Source: Bacteroides uniformis
Lineage (GTDB): Bacteria > Bacteroidota > Bacteroidia > Bacteroidales > Bacteroidaceae
Direction: 5' to 3'
DNA length: 64,000 nucleotides
Assembly (NCBI RefSeq): GCF_025147485.1
Contig: NZ_CP102263.1
Location: forward strand, 2,493,501-2,557,500
Shown here: positions 18,707 through 28,600 of the stretch, piece by piece
Numbering within the stretch: position 1 is the first letter of the stretch
Layout: the number at the start of each line of letters is the position of its first letter
Notes under the pieces: model-generated
What the model was told of the DNA's origin: nothing
The model's database searches: none
Seen by the model: the letters and a program-made list of their open reading frames with translations, nothing else
Program-made: the position numbers and the translations under genes

Positions 18707-20218
18707 ATGAGAGTAAAATCCCTTTTATGTGTATTCTTCTTGCTGCTAATGGCGGGAGGAGTATTTGCGCAAGTGCAGACCGGGTCTGCCTATCCTAAAC
18801 GTGAATTTCGTGCAGCATGGATACAGTCAGTAAACGGACAGTTCCGTGGAATGCCGACCGAAAAACTGAAGCAGAATCTGATCGGGCAGTTGAATTCCTT
18901 GCAGAAGGCGGGAATCAACGCCATAATTTTCCAGGTACGTCCCGAAGCGGATGCTCTGTATGCTTCCAGACTGGAACCGTGGAGTCGTTTCCTTACCGGA
19001 GTGCAGGGTAAAGCGCCCGAACCCTATTGGGACCCTATGCAGTTTATGATTGATGAATGCCATAAGCGTGGTATGGAGTTTCATGCATGGATTAATCCGT
19101 ATCGCACGAAGACGACCTTGAAGAGTGAGTTGGCTCCCAATCATGTGTACAATATCCATCCGGAATGGTTTGTCACTTATGGCGACCAGTTGTATTTTGA
19201 CCCGGCACTGCCTGAGAGCCGCCGGCACATCTGCATGGTGGTGAGCGACATCGTTTCCCGCTATGATGTGGATGCCATTCATATGGACGATTACTTTTAT
19301 CCTTATCCCATTAAGGGAAAGGATTTCCCTGACGATGCAAGTTTTGCACGTTTTGGCGGAGGTTTCAGCAATAAAGGAGACTGGCGCCGGAGCAACGTGA
19401 ATGTGCTGATTAAGAAACTGCATGAAACAATTCGTGAAATCAAGCCGTGGGTGAAGTTCGGGGTTTCTCCGTTTGGCATTTACCGGAATGAAAGCAGTGA
19501 CCCGCTTGGCAGTAAGACCAAAGGCCTGCAAAACTACGATGACCTTTATGCGGACGTGTTGCTGTGGGCCCGTGAAGGTTGGATAGACTATAATATTCCG
19601 CAGATTTATTGGCATATAGGACATCCGGTTGCCGACTATGAGACACTGGTGAAGTGGTGGGCCAGAAATACGGAAAACCGCCCCTTGTTTATCGGCCAGT
19701 CCGTGATGAACACCGTGCAGAATGCCGACCCCAAGAACCCGTCGATAAATCAGCTTCCTCGCAAAATGGCCTTGCAACGGGCCTATCAGACCATCGGTGG
19801 CAGTTGCCAGTGGCCTGCCAGTGCGGTTGTAGAGAATGCAGGCAAGTATCGCGATGCCCTGATTGCCGAATATCATAAGTATCCGGCGCTGCCTCCCGTT
19901 TTCGATTTCATGGATAACGAAGCCCCGGCAAAGGTACGTAAGATGAAACCGGTGTGGACGGAAGACGGATATATTCTTTTCTGGACAGCTCCCAAGTATA
20001 AAGAGGAAATGAACCGTGCCGTCCAATATGTGGTCTATCGCTTTAATGACAAAGAGAAAGTGAATATAGATGACCCTTCCCATATTGTAGCCATCACGCG
20101 CGATAATTTCTATAAACTTCCTTATGAAGACGGAAAGACAAAGTACCGCTATGTGGTGACAGCCTTGGACCGTCTGCATAATGAATCGAAATCCGTTGGA
20201 AAGAAGATTAAACTTTAA
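18707..20218 (+). CDS. GHL10/DUF187 glycoside hydrolase-like protein (second copy)
   Basis: A secreted 503-aa protein with a signal peptide MRVKSLLCVFFLLLMAGGVFA. The GHL10 domain starts at KREFRAAWIQSVNGQFRG and carries the same landmarks as the first copy: GINAIIFQVRPEADALY, ECHKRGMEFHAWINPYR, VSRYDVDAIHMDDYFYPYP and VKFGVSPFGIYRN. The Asp pair in HMDDYF and the His/Asp residues around HAWINPYR are likely catalytic or binding positions. A fibronectin-like C-terminus begins near residue 405 (APAKVRKMKPVWTEDGYILFW). It follows the histidine kinase by 40 bp. The family is linked to wall or polysaccharide remodelling without a settled substrate. This copy keeps the longer YngK-like insert (ELAPNHVYNIHPEWF) that the first copy lacks. 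Confidence 0.9.
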   Translation: MRVKSLLCVFFLLLMAGGVFAQVQTGSAYPKREFRAAWIQSVNGQFRGMPTEKLKQNLIGQLNSLQKAGINAIIFQVRPEADALYASRLEPWSRFLTGVQGKAPEPYWDPMQFMIDECHKRGMEFHAWINPYRTKTTLKSELAPNHVYNIHPEWFVTYGDQLYFDPALPESRRHICMVVSDIVSRYDVDAIHMDDYFYPYPIKGKDFPDDASFARFGGGFSNKGDWRRSNVNVLIKKLHETIREIKPWVKFGVSPFGIYRNESSDPLGSKTKGLQNYDDLYADVLLWAREGWIDYNIPQIYWHIGHPVADYETLVKWWARNTENRPLFIGQSVMNTVQNADPKNPSINQLPRKMALQRAYQTIGGSCQWPASAVVENAGKYRDALIAEYHKYPALPPVFDFMDNEAPAKVRKMKPVWTEDGYILFWTAPKYKEEMNRAVQYVVYRFNDKEKVNIDDPSHIVAITRDNFYKLPYEDGKTKYRYVVTALDRLHNESKSVGKKIKL

Positions 20219-20220
20219 AA

Positions 20221-20275
20221 ATTAGGGATTAAGGATTAGGGATTAATCATTAACGTTTAATCCTTAATCCCTAAT
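20221..20275. terminator. Bidirectional terminator between GHL10 and chromate-type transporter genes
   Basis: Perfect 18-bp arms at 20221-20238 and 20258-20275 (ATTAGGGATTAAGGATTA and its complement). The right arm includes the stop codon of the convergent transporter gene. The arms are AT-rich and belong to a common Bacteroides intergenic repeat style. Confidence 0.65.
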
Positions 20276-20840
20276 AAAGTATCAATCCTGCTATTCCACA
20301 AGCTACAATCATTCCTATCGGGTTCAGTTTATATTTCTTTGTGCCTATAAATGTCACGAGGAAGATGAGGCAGCTGATGACGAAGGAATATATGTCTTCT
20401 TTGGGAGAACTGAAGTTTTCCGAATTCATCAATACCAGCGCGGCTGAGGCCAGCAGACCGACTACTGCCGGGCGGAGCCCACTGAATACCGCTTCCACGG
20501 AAGGATGTTTCTGGTATTTCAGAAAGAATTTGCTGATGGTCAGCATCAGTAGGAAAGAAGGAAGCACCACGGCAAACGTAGCAATAATAGAACCTAAAAT
20601 ACCATAGCTTGTACCGTAGCAATCAGCTATCGTAGTATAACCCACATAAGTTGCCGAATTGATTCCTATCGGACCGGGTGTCATCTGGCTGATTGCCACA
20701 ATATCAGTAAATTCCTGCGCTGTAAGCCAACCGTAACGGGTAACTACTTCACCTTGTATCATAGACAACATGGCATATCCGCCACCAAAGCCGAAAAGCC
20801 CAATCTTAAAGAATGTATAGAATAACTGTAAGAAAACCAT
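20271..20840 (-). CDS. Chromate-transporter-family half protein (second gene of pair)
   Basis: A 189-aa single-domain member of the CHR family of membrane transporters. Family motifs are present: FFKIGLFGFGGGYAMLSMIQGEVV (about residues 10-33), then the hallmark SQMTPGPIGINSATYVGY (about 52-69) and GLRPAVVGLLASAALVL (about 122-138). About six hydrophobic helices are seen. In Bacteroidetes two such half-size proteins are encoded in tandem and are believed to form a heterodimer equal to one full ChrA. True chromate export is shown only for some members; the natural substrate here is unknown. It lies 63 bp after its partner gene. Confidence 0.88.
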   Translation of the reverse strand: MVFLQLFYTFFKIGLFGFGGGYAMLSMIQGEVVTRYGWLTAQEFTDIVAISQMTPGPIGINSATYVGYTTIADCYGTSYGILGSIIATFAVVLPSFLLMLTISKFFLKYQKHPSVEAVFSGLRPAVVGLLASAALVLMNSENFSSPKEDIYSFVISCLIFLVTFIGTKKYKLNPIGMIVACGIAGLILY

Positions 20841-20903
20841 GATTAGTAATTAATGATAAATGGTTAGTGATTAATGTTGCTATCCTTTTTAATTCTTTAA
20901 TTT

Positions 20904-21452
20904 TTAATTCTTCGGACGTTGAAAACGTCCGAAGCAGTATCCTCCTACACCTGCCGCAATGATAATCCAGATGGGAGAGAAGCCCAACAGCCAGATGAGC
21001 AGTGCTGAAACCACCGGTATCCATATGTTGTATCGGTTTATCCGGGCCGATTTAGCCATGCTGAATGTAGGGGCTGCAATCAATGCAACCACTGCCGGGC
21101 GAATACCTTTGAATATACGTTCCACAATGGTGTTGTCCTTGAAGTTGTGAAAGAACAACGCTATGGCGAGGATGATGAGAAACGAAGGAAGTATGGTTCC
21201 CAATGCAGTGATTATGCTCCCTCGTATTCCCCGTAGCCGGTACCCTATAAAAATGGATATATTGACGGCAAGGATGCCCGGAGCGGACTGTGATATAGCA
21301 AGCAGGTCAATGAAATCTTCTTTGGCTATCCAGTTTCGTTTGGTTACGATTTCGTTTTCTATCAGCGGTACCATAGCATAACCGCCGCCGATGGTAAAGG
21401 CTCCTATCTTAAAGAAAATGGAGAATGCTTCAAGATATATATTCATATTCAA
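20904..21452 (-). CDS. Chromate-transporter-family half protein (first gene of pair)
   Basis: This 182-aa CHR-domain protein begins MNMNIYLEAFSIFFKIGAFTIGGGYAMVPLIENEIV and has the second hallmark SQSAPGILAVNISIFIGYRLRG, where Pro-Gly replaces the exact PGP of its partner, and GIRPAVVALIAAPTFSMAK. It pairs with the gene at 20271-20840, which has a distinct sequence, so the two are diverged halves rather than a recent duplication. Its start codon is only 11 bp downstream of the stop of the large hybrid sensor gene on the same strand, which suggests co-transcription with it. An ATG two codons in is an alternative start. Confidence 0.87.
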   Translation of the reverse strand: MNMNIYLEAFSIFFKIGAFTIGGGYAMVPLIENEIVTKRNWIAKEDFIDLLAISQSAPGILAVNISIFIGYRLRGIRGSIITALGTILPSFLIILAIALFFHNFKDNTIVERIFKGIRPAVVALIAAPTFSMAKSARINRYNIWIPVVSALLIWLLGFSPIWIIIAAGVGGYCFGRFQRPKN

Positions 21453-21463
21453 AATGTTGTAAT

Positions 21464-24400
21464 TTACTTTATTTCTTTATCATCTTTCCCTTCCTTCCCT
21501 CTCTTGGCATACTGGCTTGGGCTCATATTGAAATGTTTCTTGAATACTTCACGGAAATATTTCGCATCACTGAAACCGGTCAGCTCTGAAATCTCGGTGA
21601 TGGTATGCTTTTGTTCTTTCAGAAGTTGGGCAGCATGTTTCAGTCGAATCAGCCGGATGTAGTCAGCCGGAGCTTGGTCGGTCAGTGCCTTTATCTTATT
21701 GTAGAAGCTGGTCCTACTCATATTCAGCAGGTTGCAGAGCACGTCGACGTTGAAGCTTGGGTTGTCCATATTGTCTTCGACGCTCTTTTTGACGGTTGCA
21801 ATGAATTTCCAGTCCAAGTCGTTGGAGCAGTTGATGCAATCCGTATTGTTCTTCTCGTCGTTCAGGTCCAGGCTGGCATATTTGTGGTGCAACAGTGCCC
21901 GGTTAGTCAGCAGGTTGGCAATGTTTGCCCGCAATATACCGATATTGAAGGGTTTCACAATATATTCATCCGCTCCGCTTTGCAGTCCCTCGATGATATT
22001 CTTGTCGGTATTCAGTGCTGTGAGCAGGATGATGGGGATATGTGATGTCTCGATGTCGTTCTTCAGGATATGACACAATTCGTCTCCTCTCATTTCCGGC
22101 ATCATGATGTCTGAAATGACGAGGTTGGGCATATACTCCTTGACAATGGTCAGTGCCTCTTTTCCGTTGGAGCATACTTGTATGTTGTACTGTTCAGACA
22201 ATGTTCTGCGCAGATATTCCCTTAGTTCGTCATTGTCCTCTACAATAAGAATTTTCTGGTGGCTACTGTTGTTTTGCGACTGTTGCTGCGTCTTGTCGTA
22301 GATGTCGCTGGAAGCAGGGGACGATGTGGCGGAGGCATTGATAGGCACTCCGGAAGCCGAATAAACAATACGTTCGTTTTGGGGCTGAGGGCGTTGGATT
22401 GCCTTGCGGAAATGCTTGTTCCCCTTGGGGAACGTGATTTTGATGCAAGAGCCTTTTCCTTCCATACTGCTGAAGTTGAGCTTTCCTTTATGTAAGTGTA
22501 CAAGTTTCCCTACCAGAAGTAGTCCGATGCCGCTGCCGGTAACTTTGGAATTGATAGCATTACTGCCACGGAAATGCATCTTGAACAGCTTTTTCTGTTC
22601 TGAAGCCGGAATTCCGATACCGGTATCTTTCACCTCAATACTCCAGGTATCTTCTGTCTCGGAAGTAAAGACATGTACATTGCCGCCGTCCGGTGTATAT
22701 TTCAGTGCGTTGGATATGATATTTTTCAAAATGGAATCCATCTTGTCCTTATCTAACCATACGTTCAGATAACGGAAGCTGCTTTCGTAGGTCAGGTTGA
22801 TGTGTTTTATGTTTGCGTATGAACGGAAAGCATCGATCGTCTCTTCCATATATGTGCTCAGTTCGTATTCGGATACGTATAGACTTCCGGAATAGGTGTC
22901 TGCGCGCTCGAAATTAATAAGGTTGGTGGTCAGGCGCAACAAGGCATTTACGTTTCGCAGGGCTGTATTGATGTTGCTCTGTCCGCTGGAAGTCAGTTGC
23001 TCGCGTTCGGTGATTTCTTCCAAGGGTGCTTTGATGAGCGTCAGTGGAGTACGTATATCATGCGCCGTATTGACGAAGAAGCGTATTTTCTCATCGGATT
23101 CTTTCCGCTGTTTTCTCAAGACTATTATTCGCAGAGTGATGCTTGCAATGGATATGATAATCACTGCATAGAGTATCAGCGCCCAGAAACTGAGCCAGAG
23201 GGGTTGCTCGATAATGATGTCCATACTGCGTTCTTCCAGGACAATACGACGGTCTTCGTTGGAGATGGCACGTACGCGGAGGGTATAGTTGCCCGGACTC
23301 AGGTTGGTAAAACGGATGACGTTTTCCTCTCCCGGACGGCTCCAACCCTCATAGAAGCCTTCCAGTTTCCAGGAGTACAGAATTAGGGAAGGATAGTCAT
23401 AGTTGATGTCTGAGACCTGCAATGAGAAGATGTTCTGGTTGTACTTCAAACGCAAGGTTTTTGTCTCGTCAATATCCAGAATAAGTGGAGAGCCTTCATC
23501 CTTGGGATAAACGGTCTGATAGAATACCCGCAGGTCATTGAATACCATTTTGAACTTATAGTCGCGAGGCAGGACCATGTCCTTGTCGAACTCTATGGCT
23601 CCATCCGTACTGCCGAAAATGAAATTGCCGTTTTTCCTCAAGGTGCCTGAGGCTGCGTTGAAATGGTCAGACTTCAGTCCTTGTTCTTTGGTCCAGTTAT
23701 GGAATGTCTCTTCGGCAGGATAGAAGGTGGACAGACCGTGTTCTGTACTCAGGAAGATATTTCCTTTACCATCGGACAATAGTGTATAGATATTATTGGA
23801 AATCAAAGCGCAGTTGTCTCTATGATAATGTCTGAATGTGTTTTTGGTCGTATCATATACCAGTAAACCGGCATTGTTGGTACCGATATACAGCATTCCG
23901 TCGGAAGCTTGGTATAGAGAGTAGATGTAATAGGATTCTACCGGCATCTGGATATAGCTATACTTACCGGTCACTTTTTCCAATAGGTACAAGCCGGTGG
24001 CAGTGCCTATCCACATATGTGTGGAGTCCTTCTCTATGATAGCGGTGATACCATTCAAGCCCGGGAAGTGCCGTATGTTTTTTCTGGAATAATCTATTTC
24101 TTTTAAGTTATAATACCCTCCGGACCAGATGTTTCCTGAAGAATCTTTCATAATGGAACGAATATATTTGTCTGGCCGGATATTCAGATTGCTGAACAAG
24201 GATGGGGTAAAGAAGTCTATGGACAGTTGCTTCTTGTTTATCTGGTAGATGCCGGAACTATACCCTCCGGCCCAGATGATGCCGGGCTCCACCTCGCATA
24301 GTGAGATGAAGGTGTGATTTTTGCTATGGCTTTCGGAGTCGAAGGTGCTGAGAAAAGAATGCCATTGTTTCGTCTTGCTGTAATAGAGGCTGATTCCGTT

Positions 24401-25507
24401 GTTCGTGGCAAACCATAAATCTCCGTCATGGTCCTCGATGATGGCGTTTACCTGGTCATTGATGAGTGATTGTTTATTGCCGATAGAGTGTTTTATCCAT
24501 TGGTAATCGGTATATCGGTTGTTGCGTACAGTTATGCCGATGGGATAATTGGCCATCCAGATACGCTGCTCGCTGTCGATGTAAATGTCATTGATAGTAT
24601 TTCCGTTCATTGAGTTGTACCGATTGTAGTCGGCAACGATATACGGTTCGGATGCATAGGTATCGGTATTCATCTTGTAGACACCGGCTCCGTCCGTTGC
24701 GATGAGAATCTCATTGTCATTGAAGGCACGGATACAGTTGATGCTAATGTCCATCAGTCCGGATGGTATATGCATGACCTTGTGCTTGTTTAGGTCATAG
24801 GAGAATATTCCCCGCTGGAAAGTACCGATAAAAACCTTGTGGGATGGTTTGTGATAGTATAGTTCGTTGATTTGTATCTTCAAGGTATCCAACTGGTTGC
24901 AGGGGCTGAGGGTGAGGATGTTGTTGGCCAGTTCAGCATAGTGTATGCCGATGTCGGTTCCGATGAAGAAGTGGGTCGAATCAATCTGTGCGATATCCGT
25001 AATTCGTTCTCCTATTTCGTTTTGAATGAATGTTACCTTCTGGGTATTGCTGTCGTACAGATATAGGGCATCTTCATTGCAAAGCCATATTACACTGTTG
25101 GCATCCACAAAACCGTAACTGATAGGGGTTGGACGTCCTTTCACTTCGCTTTCGGGTAGCTTGTATACCAGGACAAAACGGTCATGTTTTGTATCATAGC
25201 GGAACACGCGTCCTTTCTTGCCTATTTCCCATATGGTGCCTTTGGGGTCAACATAGAGCCAGTTCAGGTTCATCATGGAATTCACTTCTTCATCTCCATC
25301 CATCAATTTGTACGGCTTGAAGTCCTTTCCGTTGTATCGGTCGATGCCGTCGTGGGTAAGAAACCACATGTAACCTTTAGGTCCCTTTTGAATTGCATAT
25401 ACCCGTCTGTTGCTCAAACCGTCTTCCACACCGATGTATTTGTATGTTTGTGCAATGCCTATAATTGGCAATAATAGTAGTATGTAGAAAAAGAAGTACT
25501 TTTTCAT
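21464..25507 (-). CDS. Full-length hybrid two-component sensor (HTCS) with AraC output
   Basis: A 1347-aa protein that joins sensor, kinase, receiver and DNA-binding parts. Start set at 25507, where MKKYFFFYILLLLPIIGIAQ is a signal peptide; the longer frame from 25636 crosses the predicted promoter. The periplasmic part is a two-bladed propeller built of Reg_prop repeats (GLSNRRVYAIQKGPKGYMWF, LINDQVNAIIEDHDGDLWFAT and others) ending in a Y_Y_Y domain. One membrane helix lies at about 773-794. The phosphoacceptor His is near 816 (NTAHDIRTPL), the ATPase spans about 900-1030, and the receiver starts near 1085 with Asp near 1133 (ISDIMMPEM). The AraC domain fills about 1255-1335. Such proteins usually sit beside the sugar locus they control, but here the neighbours are chromate-type transporters and purL. 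Confidence 0.95.
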   Translation of the reverse strand: MKKYFFFYILLLLPIIGIAQTYKYIGVEDGLSNRRVYAIQKGPKGYMWFLTHDGIDRYNGKDFKPYKLMDGDEEVNSMMNLNWLYVDPKGTIWEIGKKGRVFRYDTKHDRFVLVYKLPESEVKGRPTPISYGFVDANSVIWLCNEDALYLYDSNTQKVTFIQNEIGERITDIAQIDSTHFFIGTDIGIHYAELANNILTLSPCNQLDTLKIQINELYYHKPSHKVFIGTFQRGIFSYDLNKHKVMHIPSGLMDISINCIRAFNDNEILIATDGAGVYKMNTDTYASEPYIVADYNRYNSMNGNTINDIYIDSEQRIWMANYPIGITVRNNRYTDYQWIKHSIGNKQSLINDQVNAIIEDHDGDLWFATNNGISLYYSKTKQWHSFLSTFDSESHSKNHTFISLCEVEPGIIWAGGYSSGIYQINKKQLSIDFFTPSLFSNLNIRPDKYIRSIMKDSSGNIWSGGYYNLKEIDYSRKNIRHFPGLNGITAIIEKDSTHMWIGTATGLYLLEKVTGKYSYIQMPVESYYIYSLYQASDGMLYIGTNNAGLLVYDTTKNTFRHYHRDNCALISNNIYTLLSDGKGNIFLSTEHGLSTFYPAEETFHNWTKEQGLKSDHFNAASGTLRKNGNFIFGSTDGAIEFDKDMVLPRDYKFKMVFNDLRVFYQTVYPKDEGSPLILDIDETKTLRLKYNQNIFSLQVSDINYDYPSLILYSWKLEGFYEGWSRPGEENVIRFTNLSPGNYTLRVRAISNEDRRIVLEERSMDIIIEQPLWLSFWALILYAVIIISIASITLRIIVLRKQRKESDEKIRFFVNTAHDIRTPLTLIKAPLEEITEREQLTSSGQSNINTALRNVNALLRLTTNLINFERADTYSGSLYVSEYELSTYMEETIDAFRSYANIKHINLTYESSFRYLNVWLDKDKMDSILKNIISNALKYTPDGGNVHVFTSETEDTWSIEVKDTGIGIPASEQKKLFKMHFRGSNAINSKVTGSGIGLLLVGKLVHLHKGKLNFSSMEGKGSCIKITFPKGNKHFRKAIQRPQPQNERIVYSASGVPINASATSSPASSDIYDKTQQQSQNNSSHQKILIVEDNDELREYLRRTLSEQYNIQVCSNGKEALTIVKEYMPNLVISDIMMPEMRGDELCHILKNDIETSHIPIILLTALNTDKNIIEGLQSGADEYIVKPFNIGILRANIANLLTNRALLHHKYASLDLNDEKNNTDCINCSNDLDWKFIATVKKSVEDNMDNPSFNVDVLCNLLNMSRTSFYNKIKALTDQAPADYIRLIRLKHAAQLLKEQKHTITEISELTGFSDAKYFREVFKKHFNMSPSQYAKRGKEGKDDKEIK

Positions 25508-25560
25508 AATTGTCGAACGGTTTTTTGAATGTTGTACTGAGGGAGAGTTGAAAATAAACA

Positions 25561-25568
25561 CAAAAATA
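25561..25568 (-). promoter_or_regulatory. -7 box of the HTCS gene
   Basis: Minus-strand TATTTTTG fits the Bacteroides -7 consensus, about 53 bp before the chosen start at 25507. Confidence 0.5.
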
Positions 25569-25605
25569 ATGCTTTTGTTTGAGAAAAACAAAAAGAAAGC
25601 GAAGA

Positions 25606-25660
25606 ATAGAAATGTAACAAGCGCGAGATTATTCATAACCCGCGCTTGTTACATTTCTAT
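25606..25660 (-). terminator. Terminator of purL
   Basis: Perfect 20-bp arms at 25606-25625 and 25641-25660 around a 15-nt loop, just after the purL stop codon. The stem includes GTAACAAGCGCG. T-rich sequence flanks the stem on both sides. Confidence 0.72.
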
Positions 25661-25677
25661 AAAAAAGGAAGTTCAGC

Positions 25678-28600
25678 TCATTTTTTATTGGCTTCCACCC
25701 ACTTGCGTGCATTAACAAATGCTTCTACCCAAGGAGTGATTTGGTCGCTGTTTACGCGGTCTGCGGGGTAGCAACCGTTCTGCCAGGGGAAGATGGCACG
25801 TTCCAAGTGGGGCATCATGGCCAGATGACGTCCGTCGGCACTTGCCAATCCGGCTATGGAATAATCTGAGCCGTTGGGGTTGGAAGGATATTCGTCGTAT
25901 GAGTATTTCAGCACGACGTTGTATTTGTCCTCGTCGTATGGCAAGGAGAATTTTCCTTCACCGTGAGCTACCCAGATACCCAGTTTGCTGCCACTCAGTG
26001 AGCCGAGCATTACGCTGCGGTTGGTGGGGACGGTAACACCGAGGAATCTGGATTCAAACTTGTGTGAGTCATTATGAAGCATCTTGCCGTTTTTCTTGTG
26101 CTCGGGATTGATAAGATTAAGTTCCATCATGAGCTGGCAGCCGTTGCAGACACCCAGTGAAAGCGTATCCTCGCGTGCATAATATTTGTCGAGCGCTTCT
26201 TTTGCTTTCGGATTGAAGAGGAAAGCACCTGCCCAACCCTTAGCAGAACCAAGAACGTCGGAGTTGGAGAAACCACCGCAGTAAACAATCATGTTTACAT
26301 CTTCCAGCGTCTCGCGGCCGCTGATAAGGTCGGTCATTGTAACATCCTTCACATCGAAGCCTGCCAGATAGAGTGAGTAGGCCATTTCGCGTTCGCCGTT
26401 GGTTCCTTTTTCACGGATGATGGCGGCGCGTATACCTGACGGTGTACGGCGGTCCGGATTAATGCCGTATTGTGAGAACTTGCCTTTGAAGTCCGGCATG
26501 AAGGCGAATTCCACCGGTTGCATCTTGTAGTTTTCGAAACGCTTCTTGGCGCAGCCGTTCATGGACTGCTTACGGTCAAGGAGATAAGAAGTAGAGTACC
26601 ATACATCACGCATATAGTCGATGCCAAACTGATAAGTAGCATCGCCTTTTGATACAAGAATATGGCGTTCGTCTGTCGGTTTGCCGAGCTTCACGTAACC
26701 TACGCCTGCATCTTCCAGTATTTGCTTTACAGCTTCCTTGTGCTTGTCGCTCACCTGGATAACGATACCCGGGTTCTCTGCAAACAGAATCTTGATAAGG
26801 TCTTGCTCCTTGATTTTATCCAGGTTGATTTCCATACCGCCTTCCACATTGGCAAAGCACATTTCAAGCAGTGTAGTGATAAGACCACCGGCGGAAATAT
26901 CATGTCCGGCAAGAATCAGTCCCTTGTTGACCAGTTCCTGCACGGCAAGGAAAGCATCGCGGAAGTATTCGGCATCCTGCACGCTGGGAACTTCGTCACC
27001 TACCTTGCCCAGGGTCTGAGCAAAGGCGGAACCGCCGAGTTTCAGGTTGTCGAAACTGAAGTCTATATGATAAATGGTAGTCTTTTCATTGTTAACCAGC
27101 ACCGGAGATACGACTTTCTTGACGTCGGAAACTTCTCCACCGGCAGAAACAATTACCGTGCCCGGAGAAATTACTTTGCTGCCGTCGGGGTATTTCTGTG
27201 TCATGGAAAGAGAGTCTTTACCGGTCGGTACATTGATTTGCAGGGAACAGCAGAAGTCACTCAAGGCCTTTACTGCCGTGTACAGACGGGCATCTTCACC
27301 TTCTTGCGAACGGCAAGGCCACATCCAGTTGGCAGAAAGGGAAACGCTGTCCAGACCTTCGGCAAGCGGTGCCCAAACCAAGTTGGTCAATGCTTCGCTG
27401 ACGGAAAGAACGGAGCCGGCTGCCGGGTCGGCAAGTGCCGCCTGGGGAGCATGGCCCAGAGAGGTTGCGATACCCTTTTCGCCGCGATAGTCCAAAGCTA
27501 CCACACCACAATCGCTCAGAGGCAACTGCAATTCACCCTGGCACTGTTGGCGGGCAATCTTGCCTGTTACAGAACGGTCCACCTTGTTTGTTAACCAGTC
27601 TTTACAAGCCACAGCTTCCAGTTGGAGCACATTGGTGAGGTATTCGTGTAGTTGGGAAACTTCGTATTGGGGCATTTCGTAGTGACGTTCCACGGTCTTG
27701 TCCACCATATAGGTCTTGGGGGAAGAGCCGAACATCTGTTCTACGGCGAGGTCGAACGGACGTACACCGTCAGCTTGCTGGAAGGCAAAGCGATGGTCGC
27801 CGGTCGTTTCACCGACTACGTACATCGGGGCACGCTCACGTTCGGCTACCTTGCGTACATGTTCGATGGCCTCTTCCTGAATCAGCAAGCCCATGCGTTC
27901 CTGGCTTTCGTTGGCAATGATTTCCTTGGCAGACAGAGTCGTGTCACCGATGGGCAACTTGCTCATGTCAATTAAACCGCCGCATTCCTCTACCAATTCG
28001 GACAGACAGTTTACATGTCCGGCAGAGCCGTGGTCGTGGATGGAAACCACCGGATTGGTCTCTTCCTCACAAAGTGCGCGTACCACGTTGTAGGCGCGTT
28101 TCTGCATTTCGGCGTTGGCGCGTTGCACGGCATTCAGCTCGATGCCACTGCTGTAGCGTCCGGTATCTACGGAAGATACGGAGCCGCCGCCCAAACCGAT
28201 GCGATAATTGTCTCCACCGATGACAACCACTTTGTTGCTGGCTTCCGGTGTACCTTTCAAACAGTCACGCTGGGTACCGTAGCCTACGCCTCCGGCAAGC
28301 ATAATCACTTTGTCGTAACCATAGACTTCATCTTTTTCCTTATGTTCGAAAGTGAGCACGGAACCGCAGATTAGCGGTTGGCCGAATTTGTTCCCGAAAT
28401 CACTGGCACCATTGGAGGCTTTGATTAGTATTTGTTCGGGAGTTTGATACAGCCATTTGCGTACCGGCAGAATCTCTTCCCAGGGACGTCCTTCTTCCGT
28501 ACGGGGGTAGGAGGTCATGTAAACGGCTGTTCCGGCAATCGGCCAAGAGCCCTTACCGCCGCCCATACGGTCGCGAATCTCACCGCCCGTACCGGTAGAC

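Noticed and set aside
25508..25636. Upstream start for the full-length hybrid sensor
   Set aside because: It would place a hydrophobic stretch ahead of an evident signal peptide and crosses the predicted promoter.
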